From Costus lasius (lineage: Eukaryota; Streptophyta; Magnoliopsida; Zingiberales; Costaceae), in NCBI GenBank assembly GCA_027563935.2, contig CM050449.1, forward strand, positions 59,785,949 to 59,849,948: a stretch of DNA of 64,000 bases. The letters run 5' to 3'. Made by a program: the position numbers and the translations under genes. The notes beneath the pieces are model-generated. The model worked only from the letters and a program-made list of their open reading frames with translations. It had not been told where the DNA came from and ran no database searches. How positions within the stretch are numbered: the first letter of the stretch is position 1; each line of letters begins with the position of its first letter. Below are positions 34,758 to 47,213 of this stretch, one piece after another.

Positions 34758-35438
34758 CTTATTGGACAAGCGGGTCAAGCTTGTAACTCCAATACGATGA
34801 GCATGATTAGATCAGATGAGCATAGTCATCTGGGTATGGCCATACACTTTCTCAATCATCTCATATAGGGGGGCCCCTTTAGAACATCACACTCCTTGAA
34901 CAAGGAGACGGCAATCCTATATCTATCACTAGTGCCCTAACCTGACTCATGATCATTATCCAAGATAGTCTATGATCATTATGTTTCAAATGATATTGAA
35001 CTACCTCAAAACAATGACAATCATCATTTAGTAACTCAAGTGATCTCAAGTCAGAGGACATGTGCCACTTAGTGCATACAAGGAATATTCACATTGTGAC
35101 AAGCAATTGAATATCCTAGTAGGGTCTGTCCAGTACATCCAATGTACCCATGAGTCTACATCTTATTCCATGCTCGAAGCATCCTATAAGATTAGAACAC
35201 ATATTAGTCTCAATCATATCAAGGCTGTCTCATGTTCACCAAGATATCTCGACTAAGGACATATAGCCTGTCAGCCTAGCTGAACAGCTTTGAGACATTA
35301 TTCAGTAGTACACTTATTACTGCAGACAAGGCAACAACCTGAATAATAACCATGCCTTTATAAACATAAGAGTTTATTACATGATACTGTTACAATCCCA
35401 AAGGCCTCAAACATTAGCCTTAAGGGCATACCCCAACA
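34758..35438 (-). repeat. 5' LTR of copy B, outer part
   Basis: Target copy CTTAT (34758-34762), then the outer 676 bases of the B 5' LTR, ending CCCCAACA at 35438. It looks like a tandem copy of 34082-34757 only because a sibling element inserted in the LTR. Confidence 0.93.
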
Positions 35439-35801
35439 TATGGAGGCAGCCATCTGTGGGGTCAGAGACTGTGTTGTACCAACTCAGTTGGCACAGCCTG
35501 CTGGATTGCCCAGATGAAGGGGAATCGCACAGGTTGGCGATTGGCAGGGACTGCCTACCAGAGATTAGTGCTTGTACTCTCTGTGCATCTTATCTCGCCT
35601 GAGCGGGACGCGGAGACCAAGTATGAAATCTGGATCCTATCTCACTAAAAGAGTGTTACTCTTTCGGGCTGTTTTGCTGGATTTTTCAGCCAGATAAAAT
35701 AGTGAGAAAAAGAATCTTTCTTAAGTCCTGGATTGATTCTAGACATTGATACTGACCTTGCTGTTCTTGCATTGTTGTAGATTCCTGCAGCAACGAACAC
35801 C
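35439..35801 (+). other. End of the leader of copy D
   Basis: 363 bases matching the last part of the leaders of A, B, C, E and F. It starts with TATGG, the right target copy of B. It includes the splice-acceptor-like TTGTTGTAG ending at 35780, 21 bases before the gag ATG. The hairpin trio of D would lie outside the window. Confidence 0.8.
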
Positions 35802-37541
35802 ATGAGCTTCAATGTGCGATCCCTACTGGAAAGGGAGAAGTTTGCTAGGCCAAACTTCTCAGACTGGTACGGACACCTTAAGATTGTTCTTAAGGCAGAG
35901 AGGAAACTGTATGTCCTCGAGACGGCTGTGCCGCCTCAACCCGCTGCGAACGCCGCAAGGGCGGTTCGTGATGCCTATGAAAAGCATGTCAATGATAGCA
36001 TTGATGTCGCTTGCCTGATGCTAGCGTCTATGACGCCACCGCTGCAGCGTCAGCATGAGGATATGTCTACTATAGAAATTATAGCAAACCTCAAGATGCT
36101 GTATGCTGCACAGGCGAGGACTGAACGCTATAATTTGACCAAGCTTTTCTTTCAGAGCAAACTGGCTGAAGGGAGCCCAGTGGGAGCTCACGTGCTCAAG
36201 ATGATTGGGCACAAGGATGCTCTGGAGAAACTGGGGCATACCATCAATCAGGAGCTTGCTGTAGACATTATTCTGCAGTCTCTCCCGCCCTCCTTCGATG
36301 CGTTCATTATTAACTTTAATATGAACAAAATCGATTGTACTCCGGCAGAGCTGCTGAATATGCTCTTGACTACTGAGGAAACTCTGAAGGGAAAGCCTTC
36401 AACCTCTGTCTTAATGGTTCCTTCCAGGAACAAGAAGAAGGGGAAGAAGGGCAAAGCCCCTGTCAAGAACTACAGTAAGGCTCTGAAACAGAAGGTGAAG
36501 CGGTCGAAGGACAACAGGTGTTTCCACTGTGGCCAGCTAGGTCACTGGAAAAAGGACTGTAAAGCGCTCCAAGGAGACAAGAAGGGAAGCATCGCTTCTG
36601 GCTCAGGTATATTTGTGACTGAAGTCATGATATCCTCTTCTTCTATTTCATGGGTGTTGGACACTGCATGTGGAGTTCACATTTGTTCAAATGTACAGGA
36701 ACTCAAGAGAAGAAGACAGGTGGGACAGCATGAGGTGGACCTACGCGTTGGAAACGGGGCACGGGTTGCTGCTGTTGCTGTAGGGGATTATTACATCTCA
36801 TTACCATCTGGCATTGTATTAGAATTAAACAATTGTTATTTTGTACCCAGTATTACCAAAAATATTATCTCTATTCCTGCTCTTGTCAGGAAAGGGTTTT
36901 CCTTTGAATGCAAGATTTCAAAGTGTTATCTTACTCTTGATAATATTGTTTATGCTACTGGTTCAATTAACAATGGGTTATTCATGTTGGACATGGAATA
37001 TTCTATACAAAACATTGATAATAAGAAAGCCAAGTATGCTGATGACAGCACCTTGTTATGGCATAGTCGTTTAGGCCATATTAACAAGAAGCGCATTAAG
37101 CGGTTGCATGATCATGGACTGCTGGGATCATTCTCCTATGAGGAGATTGATACATGCAAAGCTTGTTTAATGGGTAAAATGACGAAGTCTCCTTTTCCTA
37201 ACAAAGGTCAAAGGGCTTCAGGTTTACTTGACCTTATACACAGTGATGTGTGTGGGCCATTTAGTAAACATGCCAGAGGTGGCTATCAGTACTTCATTAC
37301 CTTTACTGATGATTTCAGTAGATATGGTTATGTCTATCTTATGAGACATAAGAGTGAATCTTTTGACAAGTTCAAAGAGTTCAAGAATGAAGTACAGAAT
37401 CAGCTAGGCCGAAATATCAAGGCACTTCATTCTGATCGAGGTGGAGAATACTTGAGTCATGCGTTTACTGACTATCTGAAGGAGTGTGGGATTATCTCAC
37501 AGCTCACTCCACCAGGAACACCGCAATGGAATGGTGTCTGA
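35802..37541 (+). CDS. Copia copy D gag, protease and integrase, ended by a frameshift
   Basis: 579 codons from the family start (MSFNVRSLL). Contains Gag, CCHC knuckle CFHCGQLGHWKKDC, protease VLDTACGVHI, integrase zinc site RLGH...CKAC, and the first two catalytic Asp residues. It breaks just before the third catalytic residue: NGV is followed by TGA at 37539-37541. One GT of a GTGT run is missing near 37537, and a neighbouring CG has become TG. The whole coding span is 3883 bases, two fewer than the 3885 of B, C and E, which confirms a net 2-base loss. Confidence 0.92.
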   Translation: MSFNVRSLLEREKFARPNFSDWYGHLKIVLKAERKLYVLETAVPPQPAANAARAVRDAYEKHVNDSIDVACLMLASMTPPLQRQHEDMSTIEIIANLKMLYAAQARTERYNLTKLFFQSKLAEGSPVGAHVLKMIGHKDALEKLGHTINQELAVDIILQSLPPSFDAFIINFNMNKIDCTPAELLNMLLTTEETLKGKPSTSVLMVPSRNKKKGKKGKAPVKNYSKALKQKVKRSKDNRCFHCGQLGHWKKDCKALQGDKKGSIASGSGIFVTEVMISSSSISWVLDTACGVHICSNVQELKRRRQVGQHEVDLRVGNGARVAAVAVGDYYISLPSGIVLELNNCYFVPSITKNIISIPALVRKGFSFECKISKCYLTLDNIVYATGSINNGLFMLDMEYSIQNIDNKKAKYADDSTLLWHSRLGHINKKRIKRLHDHGLLGSFSYEEIDTCKACLMGKMTKSPFPNKGQRASGLLDLIHSDVCGPFSKHARGGYQYFITFTDDFSRYGYVYLMRHKSESFDKFKEFKNEVQNQLGRNIKALHSDRGGEYLSHAFTDYLKECGIISQLTPPGTPQWNGV

Positions 37542-39684
37542 GAGGAGAAATAGAACGTTACTTGATATGGTTCGTTCTATGATGAGTCAGGCTACTCTTC
37601 CTTACTCCTTCTGGGGATTTGCACTGGAAACAGCTGCAAAGGTACTAAACCGGGTGCCATCCAAGGCAGTTTCAAAGACACCATATGAGCTATGGTATGA
37701 GAAACAGCCTAGCTTGACATTTATCAGGATCTGGGGTTGCGAGGCTTATGTCAAAAAGCTCGTCTCTGGGAAACTGGAGAGCAGATCTGAGAAATGCATC
37801 TTTGTCGGTTACCCTAAGGAAACTAAGGGTTATTATTTCTACGATCCCAAAGAGAACAAGGTATTTGTTGCTCGGATGGCCATTTTTCTTGAGAAGGAAT
37901 TTCTTCTGCAAGAGGCCAGTGGGAGAGAGATAAAGCTGGATGAGAATCCAGAGGAAGGACAAAGTAGTCAAGCACAGTTGGATGAGCCTGAGCCAGTTGA
38001 GCAGGTTATTGAACTACCTGAGGCTCAGATATCACGGGAACCGCGAAGATCAGGAAGGATCCGTAGACAGCCTGAGCGCTATGACGGAGTCTACATCATT
38101 GATAATGATGAACCCCTTACTTATGCGGATGCGGTCAGTGGACCGGAGTCAGCTAGATGGCTTGAAGCTATGCGAGCCGAGATGGACTCCATGTCAGATA
38201 ACCAAGTCTGGGATTTGGTTGATCCGCCTCCGGGTGTAATCCCTATAGGCTGTAAATGGATCTTCAAGAAGAAGATTGACATGGATGGTAACGTAGTTAC
38301 CTATAAAGGCAGGCTAGTAGCGAAAGGTTTCAAACAAATCTACGGGATAGATTATGATGAAACTTTCTCTCCTGTAGCCATGTTCAAGTCTATTCGGATT
38401 CTTTTCGCGATAGCAGCATATTACGATTATGAGATCTGGCAGATGGATGTGAAGACCGCTTTCCTTAATGGAAAATTGGATGAGGATGTGTATATGACAC
38501 AACCTGAAGGTTTCACTAATCCATCAGATCGTCATAAAATATGCAAGTTAAAGAAGTCCATTTATGGACTTAAGCAGGCATCAAGAAGCTGGAATATTCA
38601 TTTTGATGAATCAATCTCTGAGTTTGGTTTCATCAAGAATGAAGATGACCCGTGTGTATATAAGAGGTTTAGTGGGAGCGTGATTACTTTCCTAGTCCTC
38701 TACGTCGATGATATCTTAATCATTGGAAACGATATTCCTGAACTGCATGCTGTTAAAGCATGGTTAGGAAAATGTTTTCAGATGAAAGATCTAGGAGAAG
38801 CAGCCTATGTATTAGGTGTGAAGATCTACAGGGATAGATCTAAGAGGCTTCTCGGGCTGTGCCAGAGTACTTACATCGATAAAGTCCTAGAGAGATTCCA
38901 TTTAGAGAATTCTAAAAGGGGACATCTTCCAGTCAGACATGGTCTGAATCTTTCAAAGAGTCAGTGTCCACAAACACAGACTGAGAAAGATGAAATGGAC
39001 AATACGCCTTATGCTTCGGCTATTGGGTCCATTATGTATGCGATGTTGTGTACTCGCCCAGACGTCGCTTACGGGTTAAGCGTGACCAGTCGATTCCAAA
39101 GTAATCCAGGTCAGGCACACTGGATTGCAGTCAAGAACATTTTAAAATATCTGCGGAGGACCAAAGATATGTTCTTGATATATGGTGGTCAGGAAGAACT
39201 CAGTATTGAAGGATATACTGACGCTTCGTTCCAGTCGGACCAGGATGATTTCCGATCGCAATCAGGCTATGTTTTTAGCTTGAATGGTGGAGCAGTGGTG
39301 TGGAAAAGTTTCAAACAGTCTACTGTTGTTGATTCCACAATAGAAGCCGAGTATGTTGCAGCCTCGGAAGCATCCAAGGAGGCAGTGTGGATTCGTAAGT
39401 TCATTCAGGAACTTGGTGTCGTTCCTTCGAGTGCAGATCCTTTGGTTATCTTCTGTGATAACACTGGAGCAATCGCACAAGCAAAGGAACCACGGTCGCA
39501 CCAGAAGTCCAAGCACATACAGAGAAGGTTTCACTTGATCCGGGAGATCATTGATCGTGGCGAGATCAAAATATGCAAGGTTCATACAGACGACAATCTG
39601 GCTGACCCGCTTACCAAGCCTCTGGCACAGCAGAAGCATGAGAAGCACTGTAATAATATGGGTTTGAGATTTCTCAACCATTAG
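37538..39684 (+). pseudogene. Copia copy D pol, integrase end, reverse transcriptase and RNase H in the shifted frame
   Basis: The frame resumes as SERRNRTLLDMVRS, holding the integrase catalytic Glu. It runs through the linker, reverse transcriptase (YVDD) and a complete RNase H to TAG at 39682-39684. No stop is seen. It has no start of its own and would not be translated from the gag ATG. Confidence 0.91.
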
Positions 39685-39704
39685 ATTAAGTGCAAGTGGG
39701 AGAT

Positions 39705-39720
39705 TGTTGGGGTATGCCCT
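39705..39720 (+). repeat. First 16 bases of the 3' LTR of copy D
   Basis: TGTTGGGGTATGCCCT directly after the polypurine tract. The last five bases GCCCT are the left target copy of E, and the LTR continues at 48925. Confidence 0.93.
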
Positions 39721-41423
39721 TGAAAGGTCCCCTAGAATAGGGGGGGAAACCCTAAACATGCGCAACATAAGATTTCGCATGGGCGGAAATAGGGTTTGCA
39801 TAGGATCGCATGTAGTATGTCTATATAATCAACTTCTTTCAATTCAAAGATCAAGTTAAGATCTTTTACCATAGCCATGAAGAAGGAGTCGGCTTGGAAG
39901 CTAGAGAACGATAGGGGTCTCCTCCAAAGTGTGCCACACACAAGATGAAGTTGGCTCACTCCTTGTCGTCCTTGTGCTAGCAAGGCTTCAAGGCTCTTGT
40001 CCTCTTGTCGTATGAAGGAGATGAAGAACACTTTCGGCTAGGGCGATGAAGCTCTTCCTCTTTTCGTCAAAACCAACCTCTTCCCGAATGGATAGACGAC
40101 CAAGCAAGAAGACAACATGCGTTGAGGCATTTTTTTTAGATGAGGCGTTACATGATTTCCCAATATGGAAAGTCATGAAGCTTTCGCCCACTCAAAGCAA
40201 ACCGCCCTAAAACGCTTCCACCTTGAACCAACCGTTCACACATGTGTGAACCGGTTCAATGGAATTCGGTCCAACGCTTTTGGTTCAATGACAAAACCAA
40301 AACAACCCAAGCCATGGTCTAGATCTCTCTCTGAACCAAATGGTTCAAGATCTAACCGTTGATCTTTTGATGCATCTGATCTCACTGATCTAGCATCACT
40401 TCTCTCGATCGAAGCTTACCGATCTCATGCCCTAATCAATCAAACATGATCAGACCAGATCTCACTTACAATCAGAGTTTAAACTCCTTTAAACTGAATC
40501 CAAACAATTCAGTCCACACGATCTGACTTAAGCAAGCCATATCATCAAATTGTGCGACCCTAAGGGTTTCCTTTAAATGTCGGTAACGATAACTTACGTT
40601 ATCACGATCAGTGAGGGGTATCAAGCAACACATCACTGTCTCCCGATATAAAGGAAAGAGTCTTCCAAGACTTCACCCAAATCACAGCACAAGTGTGAAT
40701 CAACTCACTAGGCATACATGTTTCCTTTGCCACTGGATGTTCTTATTGGACAAGCGTGTTAAGCCTGTGACTCCAATATGATGAGCATGATTAGATCAGA
40801 TGAACATAGTCACCTGGGTATGGCCATACACTATTCTCAATCATCTCATTCAGGGGGCCCCTTTAGAACATCACACTCCTTAAACAAGGAGACGGCAATC
40901 CTATGTCTATCACTAGTGTCCTAACCTGACTCATGATCATTATCCAAGATAGTTTATAATCATTATGTTTCAAATGATATTGAACTACCTCAAAATAATG
41001 ACAATCATCATTTAGAAACACAAGTGATCTCAAGTCAAAGGACATGTGCCACTTGTAGCATACAAGGATTATTCACATTGTGACAAGCAATTGAATATCC
41101 TAGTAGGGTCTGTCCAGTACATCCAATGTACCCATGAGTCTACATCTTATTCCATGCTCGAAGCATCCTATAAGATTAGAACACATATTAGTCTTAACCA
41201 TATCAAGGCTGTCTCATGTTCACCAAGATATATCGACTAAGGACATCAGTGCATGTCAGCCTAGCTGAACAGCTTTGAGACATTATTCAGTAGTACACTT
41301 ATTACAGCAGACAAGGTAGCAACCTGAATAACAACCATTGCCTTTATAAACTTAAGAGTTTATACAATGATACTATTACAATCCCAAGGCCTCAAACATT
41401 AGCCTTAAGGGCATACCCCAACA
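39721..41423 (-). repeat. 3' LTR of Copia copy E
   Basis: 1703 bases, left boundary TGAAAGGTCCCC after target GCCCT and right boundary CCCCAACA before the polypurine tract. Hairpin with sense loop GTAA at 40588-40603. Confidence 0.94.
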
Positions 41424-41443
41424 ATCTCCCACTTGCACTTAAT

Positions 41444-44400
41444 CTAATGGTTGAGAAATCTCAAACCCATGTTATTACAGTGCTTCTCATGCTTCTGCTG
41501 CGCCAGAGGCTTGGTAAGCGGGTCAGCCAGATTGTCATCTGTATGAACCTTGCAAATTTTGATCTCGCCACGATCAATGATCTCCCGGATTAAGTGAAAC
41601 CGTCTCTGTATGTGCTTGGACTTCTGGTGCGACCGTGGTTCCTTTGCTTGTGCGATGGCTCCAGTGTTATCACAGAAGATAACCAAAGGATCGACACTCG
41701 AAGGAACAACACCAAGTTCTCTCACGAACTTACGAATCCAAACTGCCTCCTTAGATGCTTCCGAGGCTGCAACATACTCGGCTTCTGTTGTGGAATCAGC
41801 AACAGTTGACTGTTTGAAACTCTTCCACACCACTGCTCCACCATTCAAGCTAAAAACATAGCCTGATTGCGATCGGAAATCATCCTGGTCCGACTGGAAC
41901 GAAGCGTCAGTATATCCTTCTATACTGAGTTCTTCCTGACCACCATATATCAAGCACATATCTTTGGTCCTCCACAGATATTTTAAGATGTTCTTGACTG
42001 CAATCCAGTGTGCCTGTCCTGGATTACTTTGGAAACGACTGGTCACGCTTAACCCGTAAGCGACGTCTGGGCGAGTACACAACATCGCATACATAATGGA
42101 CCCAATAGCCGAAGCATAAGGCGTATTGTCCATTTCATCTTTCTCAGTCTGTGTTTGTGGACACTGACTCTTCGAAAGATTCAGACCATGTCTGACTGGA
42201 AGATATCCCCTTTTAGATTTCTCTAAATGGAATCTTTCCAGGACCTTATCGATGTAAGTACTCTGGCACAGCCCGAGAAGCCTCTTAGATCTATCCCTGT
42301 AGATCTTCACACCTAACACATAGGCTGCTTCTCCTAAATCTTTCATCTGGAAACATTTCCTTAGCCATGCCTTAACCGCATGCATTTCTGGAATATCATT
42401 TCCAATGATCAAGATGTCATCGACGTAGAGGACTAGGAATGTAATCACGCTCCCACTAAACCTCTTATATACACACGAGTCATCTTCGTTCTTGATGAAA
42501 CCAAACTCAGAGATTGATTCATCAAAACGAATATTCCAGCTTCTAGATGCTAGTTTCAGTCCATAAATGGACCTCTTTAACTTGCATATTTTATGACGAT
42601 CTGATGGATTAGTGAAACCTTCAGGTTGTGTCATATACACATCCTCATTCAGATTTCCATTCAGGAAAGCTGTTTTCACATCCATTTGCCAGATCTCATA
42701 ATCATAATATGCAGCTATCGCGAAAAGAATCCGAATAGACTTGAACATGGCTACAGGTGAAAAAGTTTCATCATAATCTATCCCGTAGATTTGTTTGAAA
42801 CCTTTCGCAACTAGCCTGCCTTTATAGGTAACGACGTTACCATCCATGTCAATCTTCTTCTTGAAGATCCATTTACAGCCTATAGGGATTACTCCCGGAG
42901 GCGGATCAACCAAATCCCAGACTTGGTTATTTGACATGGAGTCCATCTCGGCTCGCATAGCTTCAAGCCATCTAGCTGACTCCGGTCCACTGACCGCATC
43001 CGCATAAGTGAGGGGTTCATCATTTTCAATGATGTAGACTCCGTCATAGCGCTCAGGCTGTCGACGGATCCTTCCCGATCTTCGCGGTTCCCGTGATATC
43101 TGAGCCTCAGGTTGTTCAGTAACCTGATCCACCGGCTCAGGCTCATCCAACTGCGCTTGACTACTTTGTCCTTCCTCTGGATTCTCATCCAGCTTTATTT
43201 CTCTCCCACTGGCCTCTTGCAGAAGAAACTCCTTCTCAAGAAATATGGCCGTCCGAGCAACAAATACTTTGTTCTCTTTGGGATCGAAGAAATAATAACC
43301 CTTAGTTTCCTTAGCGTAACCGACAAAGATACATTTCTCAGATCTGCTCTCCAGTTTCCCAGAGGCGAGCTTTTTGACATAAGCCTCGCAACCCCAGATC
43401 CTGATAAATGTCAAGCTCGGCTGTTTCCCATACCATAACTCATATGGCGTCTTTGAAACTGCCTTGGATGGCACTCGGTTTAGTACCTTTGCAGCTGTTT
43501 CCAGTGCAAATCCCCAAAAGGAGTAAGGTAGAGTAGCCTGACTCATCATAGAACGAACCATATCAAGTAACGTTCTATTTCTCCTCTCGGACACACCATT
43601 CCATTGCGGTGTTCCTGGTGGAGTGAGCTGTGAGATAATCCCACGCTCCTTCAGATAGTCAGTAAACGCATGACTCAAGTATTCTCCACCTCGATCAGAA
43701 CGAAGTGCCTTGATATTTCGGCCTAGCTGATTCTGTACTTCATTTTTGAACTCTTTGAACTTGTCAAAAGATTCACTCTTATGTCTCATAAGATAGACAT
43801 AACCATACCTACTGAAATCGTCAGTAAAGGTAATGAAGTACTGATAGCCACCTCTGGCATGTTTACTAAACGGCCCACACACATCACTGTGTATAAGGTC
43901 AAGTAAACCTGAAGCCCTTTGACCTTTGTTAGGAAAAGGTGACTTCGTCATTTTACCCATTAAACAAGCTTTGCATGTATCAATCTCCTCATAGGAGAAT
44001 GATCCCAGCAGTCCATGATCATGCAACCGCTTAATGCGCTTCTTGTTAATATGGCCTAAACGACTATGCCATAACAAGGTGCTGTCATCAGCATACTTGG
44101 CTTTCTTATTATCAATGTTTTGTACAGAATATTCCATGTCCAACATGAATAACCCATTGTTAATTGAACCAGTTCCATAAACAATATTATCATAAGATAA
44201 AACACACTTTGAAATGTTGCATTCAAAGGCAAATCCTTTCCTGACAAGAGCAGGAATAGAGATAATATTTTTGGTGATACTCGGTACAAAATAACAATTG
44301 TTTAATTCCAATACAATGCCAGATGGTAAAGAAATGAAATAGTCTCCTACAGCAACAGCAGCAACCCGTGCCCCGTTTCCAACGCGTAGGTCTACCTCAT

Positions 44401-44470
44401 GCTGTCCCACCTGCCTTCTTCTCTTGAGTTCCTGTACATTTGAACAAATGTGAACTCCACATGCAGTGTC
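41444..44470 (-). pseudogene. Copia copy E pol after the second nonsense codon
   Basis: Open from just after the stop at 44471 to TAG at 41444-41446. It covers the end of protease, integrase (zinc site RLGH and CKAC, catalytic D, D, E), linker, reverse transcriptase with YVDD and a full RNase H. The first Met in this stretch is at 44410. Confidence 0.91.
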
Positions 44471-44791
44471 CTACACCCATGAAATAGAAGAAGAAGATAA
44501 CATGACCTCAGTCACAAATATACCTGAGCCAGAAGCGATGCTTCCCCTTTTTTCTCCTTGGAGCGCTTTACAGTCCTTTTTCCAGTGACCCAGCTGGCCA
44601 CAGTGGAAACACCTGTTGTCCTTCGCCCGCTTCACCTTTTGTTTCAGAGCCTTACTGTAGTTCTTGACAGGGGCCTTGCCCTTCTTCCCCTTCTTCTTGT
44701 TCCTCGAAGGAACCATCAAGACAGAGGTTGAAGGCTTTCCCTTCAGAGTTTCCTCAGTAGTCAAGAGCATATTCAGCAGCTCTGCCGGAGT
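44471..44791 (-). pseudogene. Copia copy E Gag C-terminal part between two stops
   Basis: Contains the basic linker, the CCHC knuckle CFHCGQLGHWKKDC and the start of the protease. It ends where TTG has become TAG (44471-44473) at SISWV, just before the catalytic Asp of the protease. The preceding stop is at 44792-44794. Confidence 0.88.
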
Positions 44792-45328
44792 TCAATCGAT
44801 TTTGTTCATATTAAAGTTAATAATGAACGCATCGAAAGAAGGCGGGAGAGACTGCAGAATAATATCTACAGCAAGCTCCTGGTTGATGGTATGCCCCAGT
44901 TTCTCCAGAGCCTCCTTGTGCCCAATCATCTTGAGCACGTGAGCTCCCACTGGGCTCCCTTCAGCCAGTTTGCTCTGAAAGAAGAGCTTCGTCAGATTAT
45001 AGCGTTCTGTCCTCGCCTGTGCAGCATACAGCATCTTGAGGTTCGCTATAATTTCTATAGCCGACATATCCTCATGCTGACGCTGCAGCGGTGGCGTCAT
45101 AGACGCTAGCATCAGGCAAGCGACATCAATGCTATCATTGACGTGCTTTTCATAGGCATCACGAACCGCCCTTGCAGCGTTCGGAGCGGGTTGAGGCGGC
45201 ACAGCCGTCTCGAGGACATACAGTTTCCTCTCAGCCTTAAGAACAATCTTAAGGTGTCCGAACCAGTCCGAGAAGTTTGGCCCAGCAAACTTCTCCCTTT
45301 CCAGTAGGGATCGCACATTGAAGCTCAT
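44792..45328 (-). CDS. Copia copy E Gag N-terminal fragment
   Basis: 178 codons from the family ATG at 45328. Ends where TGT of NKIDC has become TGA (44792-44794). It lacks the CCHC knuckle. Confidence 0.88.
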   Translation of the reverse strand: MSFNVRSLLEREKFAGPNFSDWFGHLKIVLKAERKLYVLETAVPPQPAPNAARAVRDAYEKHVNDSIDVACLMLASMTPPLQRQHEDMSAIEIIANLKMLYAAQARTERYNLTKLFFQSKLAEGSPVGAHVLKMIGHKEALEKLGHTINQELAVDIILQSLPPSFDAFIINFNMNKID

Positions 45329-46258
45329 GGTGTTCGTTGCTGCAGGAATCTACAACAATGCAAGAACAGCAAGGTCAGTATCAATGTCTAGAATCAATCC
45401 AGGACTTAAGAAAGATTCTTTTCTCACTATTTTGTCTGACTGAAAAATCCAGTAAACAGTCCGAAAGAGTAACACTCTTTTAGTGAGATGGGATCCAGAT
45501 TTCATACTTGGTCTCCGCGTCCCGCTCAGGCGAGATAAGATGCACAGAGATGACAAGCACTAATTTCTGGTAGGCTGTACCAGCCAATCGCCAACCCGTG
45601 CGATTCCCCTTCATCTGGGCAATCCAGCAGACTGCGCCAACTGAGTTGGTCCAACACAGTCTCTGATCCCACAGATGGCTGCCTCCATGTGCTACCATAT
45701 GCGCCACATATGTAGCCTACATGGTCAAGCTGACCTGACCTACTCCCTGGACCACCACGTGCTATGCTGAGCAACGAGAAGGGATAAATCCCTACTCTGT
45801 AACACGCAGGTGAAATCCCGCACTGTCTGAAGATAGATGGACGTGCCCACTGAGTGGGTTCAACACGGCTCCAACGATAGTCAGAACAGTGAGGTTTTGC
45901 GTCAGAAGGCATTACGTGCTTGATATTTTAGCGTTGGATTTTAACGGTCTTTTATCTTCTTACTATCAGGCAAATCCTATGGCTATAGCAGAAGATAAAT
46001 AACACATGCAATTCTATTTATTTAAACAATAACAGAAAGCATGGATCTTATGTGGTAAAAGCCCATAGCCTAAGTAAGACCTTAGCCTAGCTTAAGTCTT
46101 CACTTGCTCTTCATGGGTCTTTTAGCATCTGATCTGGTCCAACCCAGGGCCCTTGTGCCAAGAGCACCTCAGGTGCGCCACCAGCTGAATGCTCCTCTTG
46201 GATGTGTGCCTTTGTGCTCTTGTCTAATCAAAATACATTTTGATCTATCTAGACAAGC

Positions 46259-46341
46259 TTGACTCGCAGGTCAATTATACAATAAATTCATTAAAAATGT
46301 GATTCGCAGATCACAATAATAATTTACCAGGCTCGCAGGCC
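46259..46341 (-). promoter_or_regulatory. Three leader hairpins with a shared CTGCG loop (copy E)
   Basis: GGC-CTGCGA-GCC (46330-46341), GTGAT-CTGCGA-ATCAC (46299-46314) and TTGAC-CTGCGA-GTCAA (46259-46274). Here the sixth base of the first loop is A instead of T, so that base varies freely while CTGCG stays. The gap between hairpins 1 and 2 is shorter because AT-rich spacer bases are missing. Confidence 0.6.
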
Positions 46342-46994
46342 CCAGCACAGCACACGTTAAAAGGGCAACCCACATAAGATGAAATAGACAAACATCATGG
46401 CATCATTCAATCAACATGTGATCCATTACAAAGAAAATACATTTTGAAAACCCATTGGCATCAATTTTAATTTTCTTATGTGCCCTACAACCTTACAATG
46501 GTCCATTGATATGGATCCACTCATCCATCTAGTCAGATCCTCTGCCCTTGCATGCACCAAGTCCTAACTGACTTGAGTTGACCTAATGGTCAACCATGCA
46601 TGCGCAAAGGGCTGAACCACCCTCATGAGTTTCGGCAAGCGGGTGTGACCCCGGGCCTAACTCATGTGTGTTCAGTAGTCGTCTCAACCAGACCTCGCTA
46701 CACGCCCTGGATGCAGTCGACCTATAGCCACCTCGTGCTTGCGCACAGGTGCTATCTGGTCAACCCATCTAGGCTGTCAGATGGTCTGATCAGACTAGTT
46801 GGATCTAACCTAGAAGATGCTTTCAACCCCATCAACCCATCTAAGGATTTAAAGTAGGGGCACCTTAGATCTAATGAGGCGCGCAAGATGTAAGTTTTAT
46901 AAAACATCTAGAACAATGCGCAAACAAACAACATGCGGCACTTGAGAAAACAAGATATATCTCATATCTAGCATGTTGATAACCCTTAGATCTA

Positions 46995-47060
46995 GGGGGT
47001 CCCCTTCAAGGGGGAGCGCAAACTTTAGGGGGTCCCCTTCAAGGGGGAGCGCAAACTTCT
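46995..47060 (-). repeat. Two tandem copies of the 33-base LTR-end-like unit
   Basis: Units at 46995 and 47028, same sequence as the three units in copy F (27440-27538), apart from the last bases of the second unit. Confidence 0.85.
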
Positions 47061-47199
47061 TGTAACAATGATACAAGCGCAAACTAAACAATGTAAACCT
47101 TTCATCATGTAAACAAAGCATCAAGTAAGCGCAACATAGCATCATGTATGGATCACAAACACTTCAAAGCAATCATATAGATCATACCGAAAGCCTAAA

Positions 47200-47211
47200 C
47201 CTCTGATACCA
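47200..47211 (-). other. Primer binding site of copy E
   Basis: Complement of TGGTATCAGAGG two bases from the 5' LTR; initiator Met tRNA type, 11 of 12. Confidence 0.88.
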
Positions 47212-47213
47212 AT

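Larger units (their letters stand above)
1..35438 (-). mobile_element. Copia copy B, left end outside the window, interrupted by copies A and C
   Basis: Ty1/Copia LTR retrotransposon on the minus strand. From right to left it shows 5' LTR (34763-35438 plus 15868-16883), primer site, leader, gag-pol (14037 to 10711, then 1578 to 1016), polypurine tract and 3' LTR (995 to beyond base 1). Copy A splits its pol and copy C splits its 5' LTR. Removing both leaves an LTR of 1692 bases and a coding span of 3885 bases (1294 codons) without a stop. It lies in the leader of copy D. The target copy on the right is TATGG (35439-35443); the left copy is outside the window. The nesting is read directly; the position of the left end is inferred. 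Confidence 0.93.
45329..47199 (-). other. Leader of copy E
   Basis: About 1.87 kb. Splice-acceptor-like TTGTTGTAG next to gag, hairpin trio at 46259-46341, two 33-base repeat units at 46995-47060. No gene supported. Confidence 0.75.

Noticed and set aside
34082..35438. Apparent second tandem LTR duplication
   Set aside because: Same event seen from the other side: the 5' LTR end of C followed by the resumed LTR of B.
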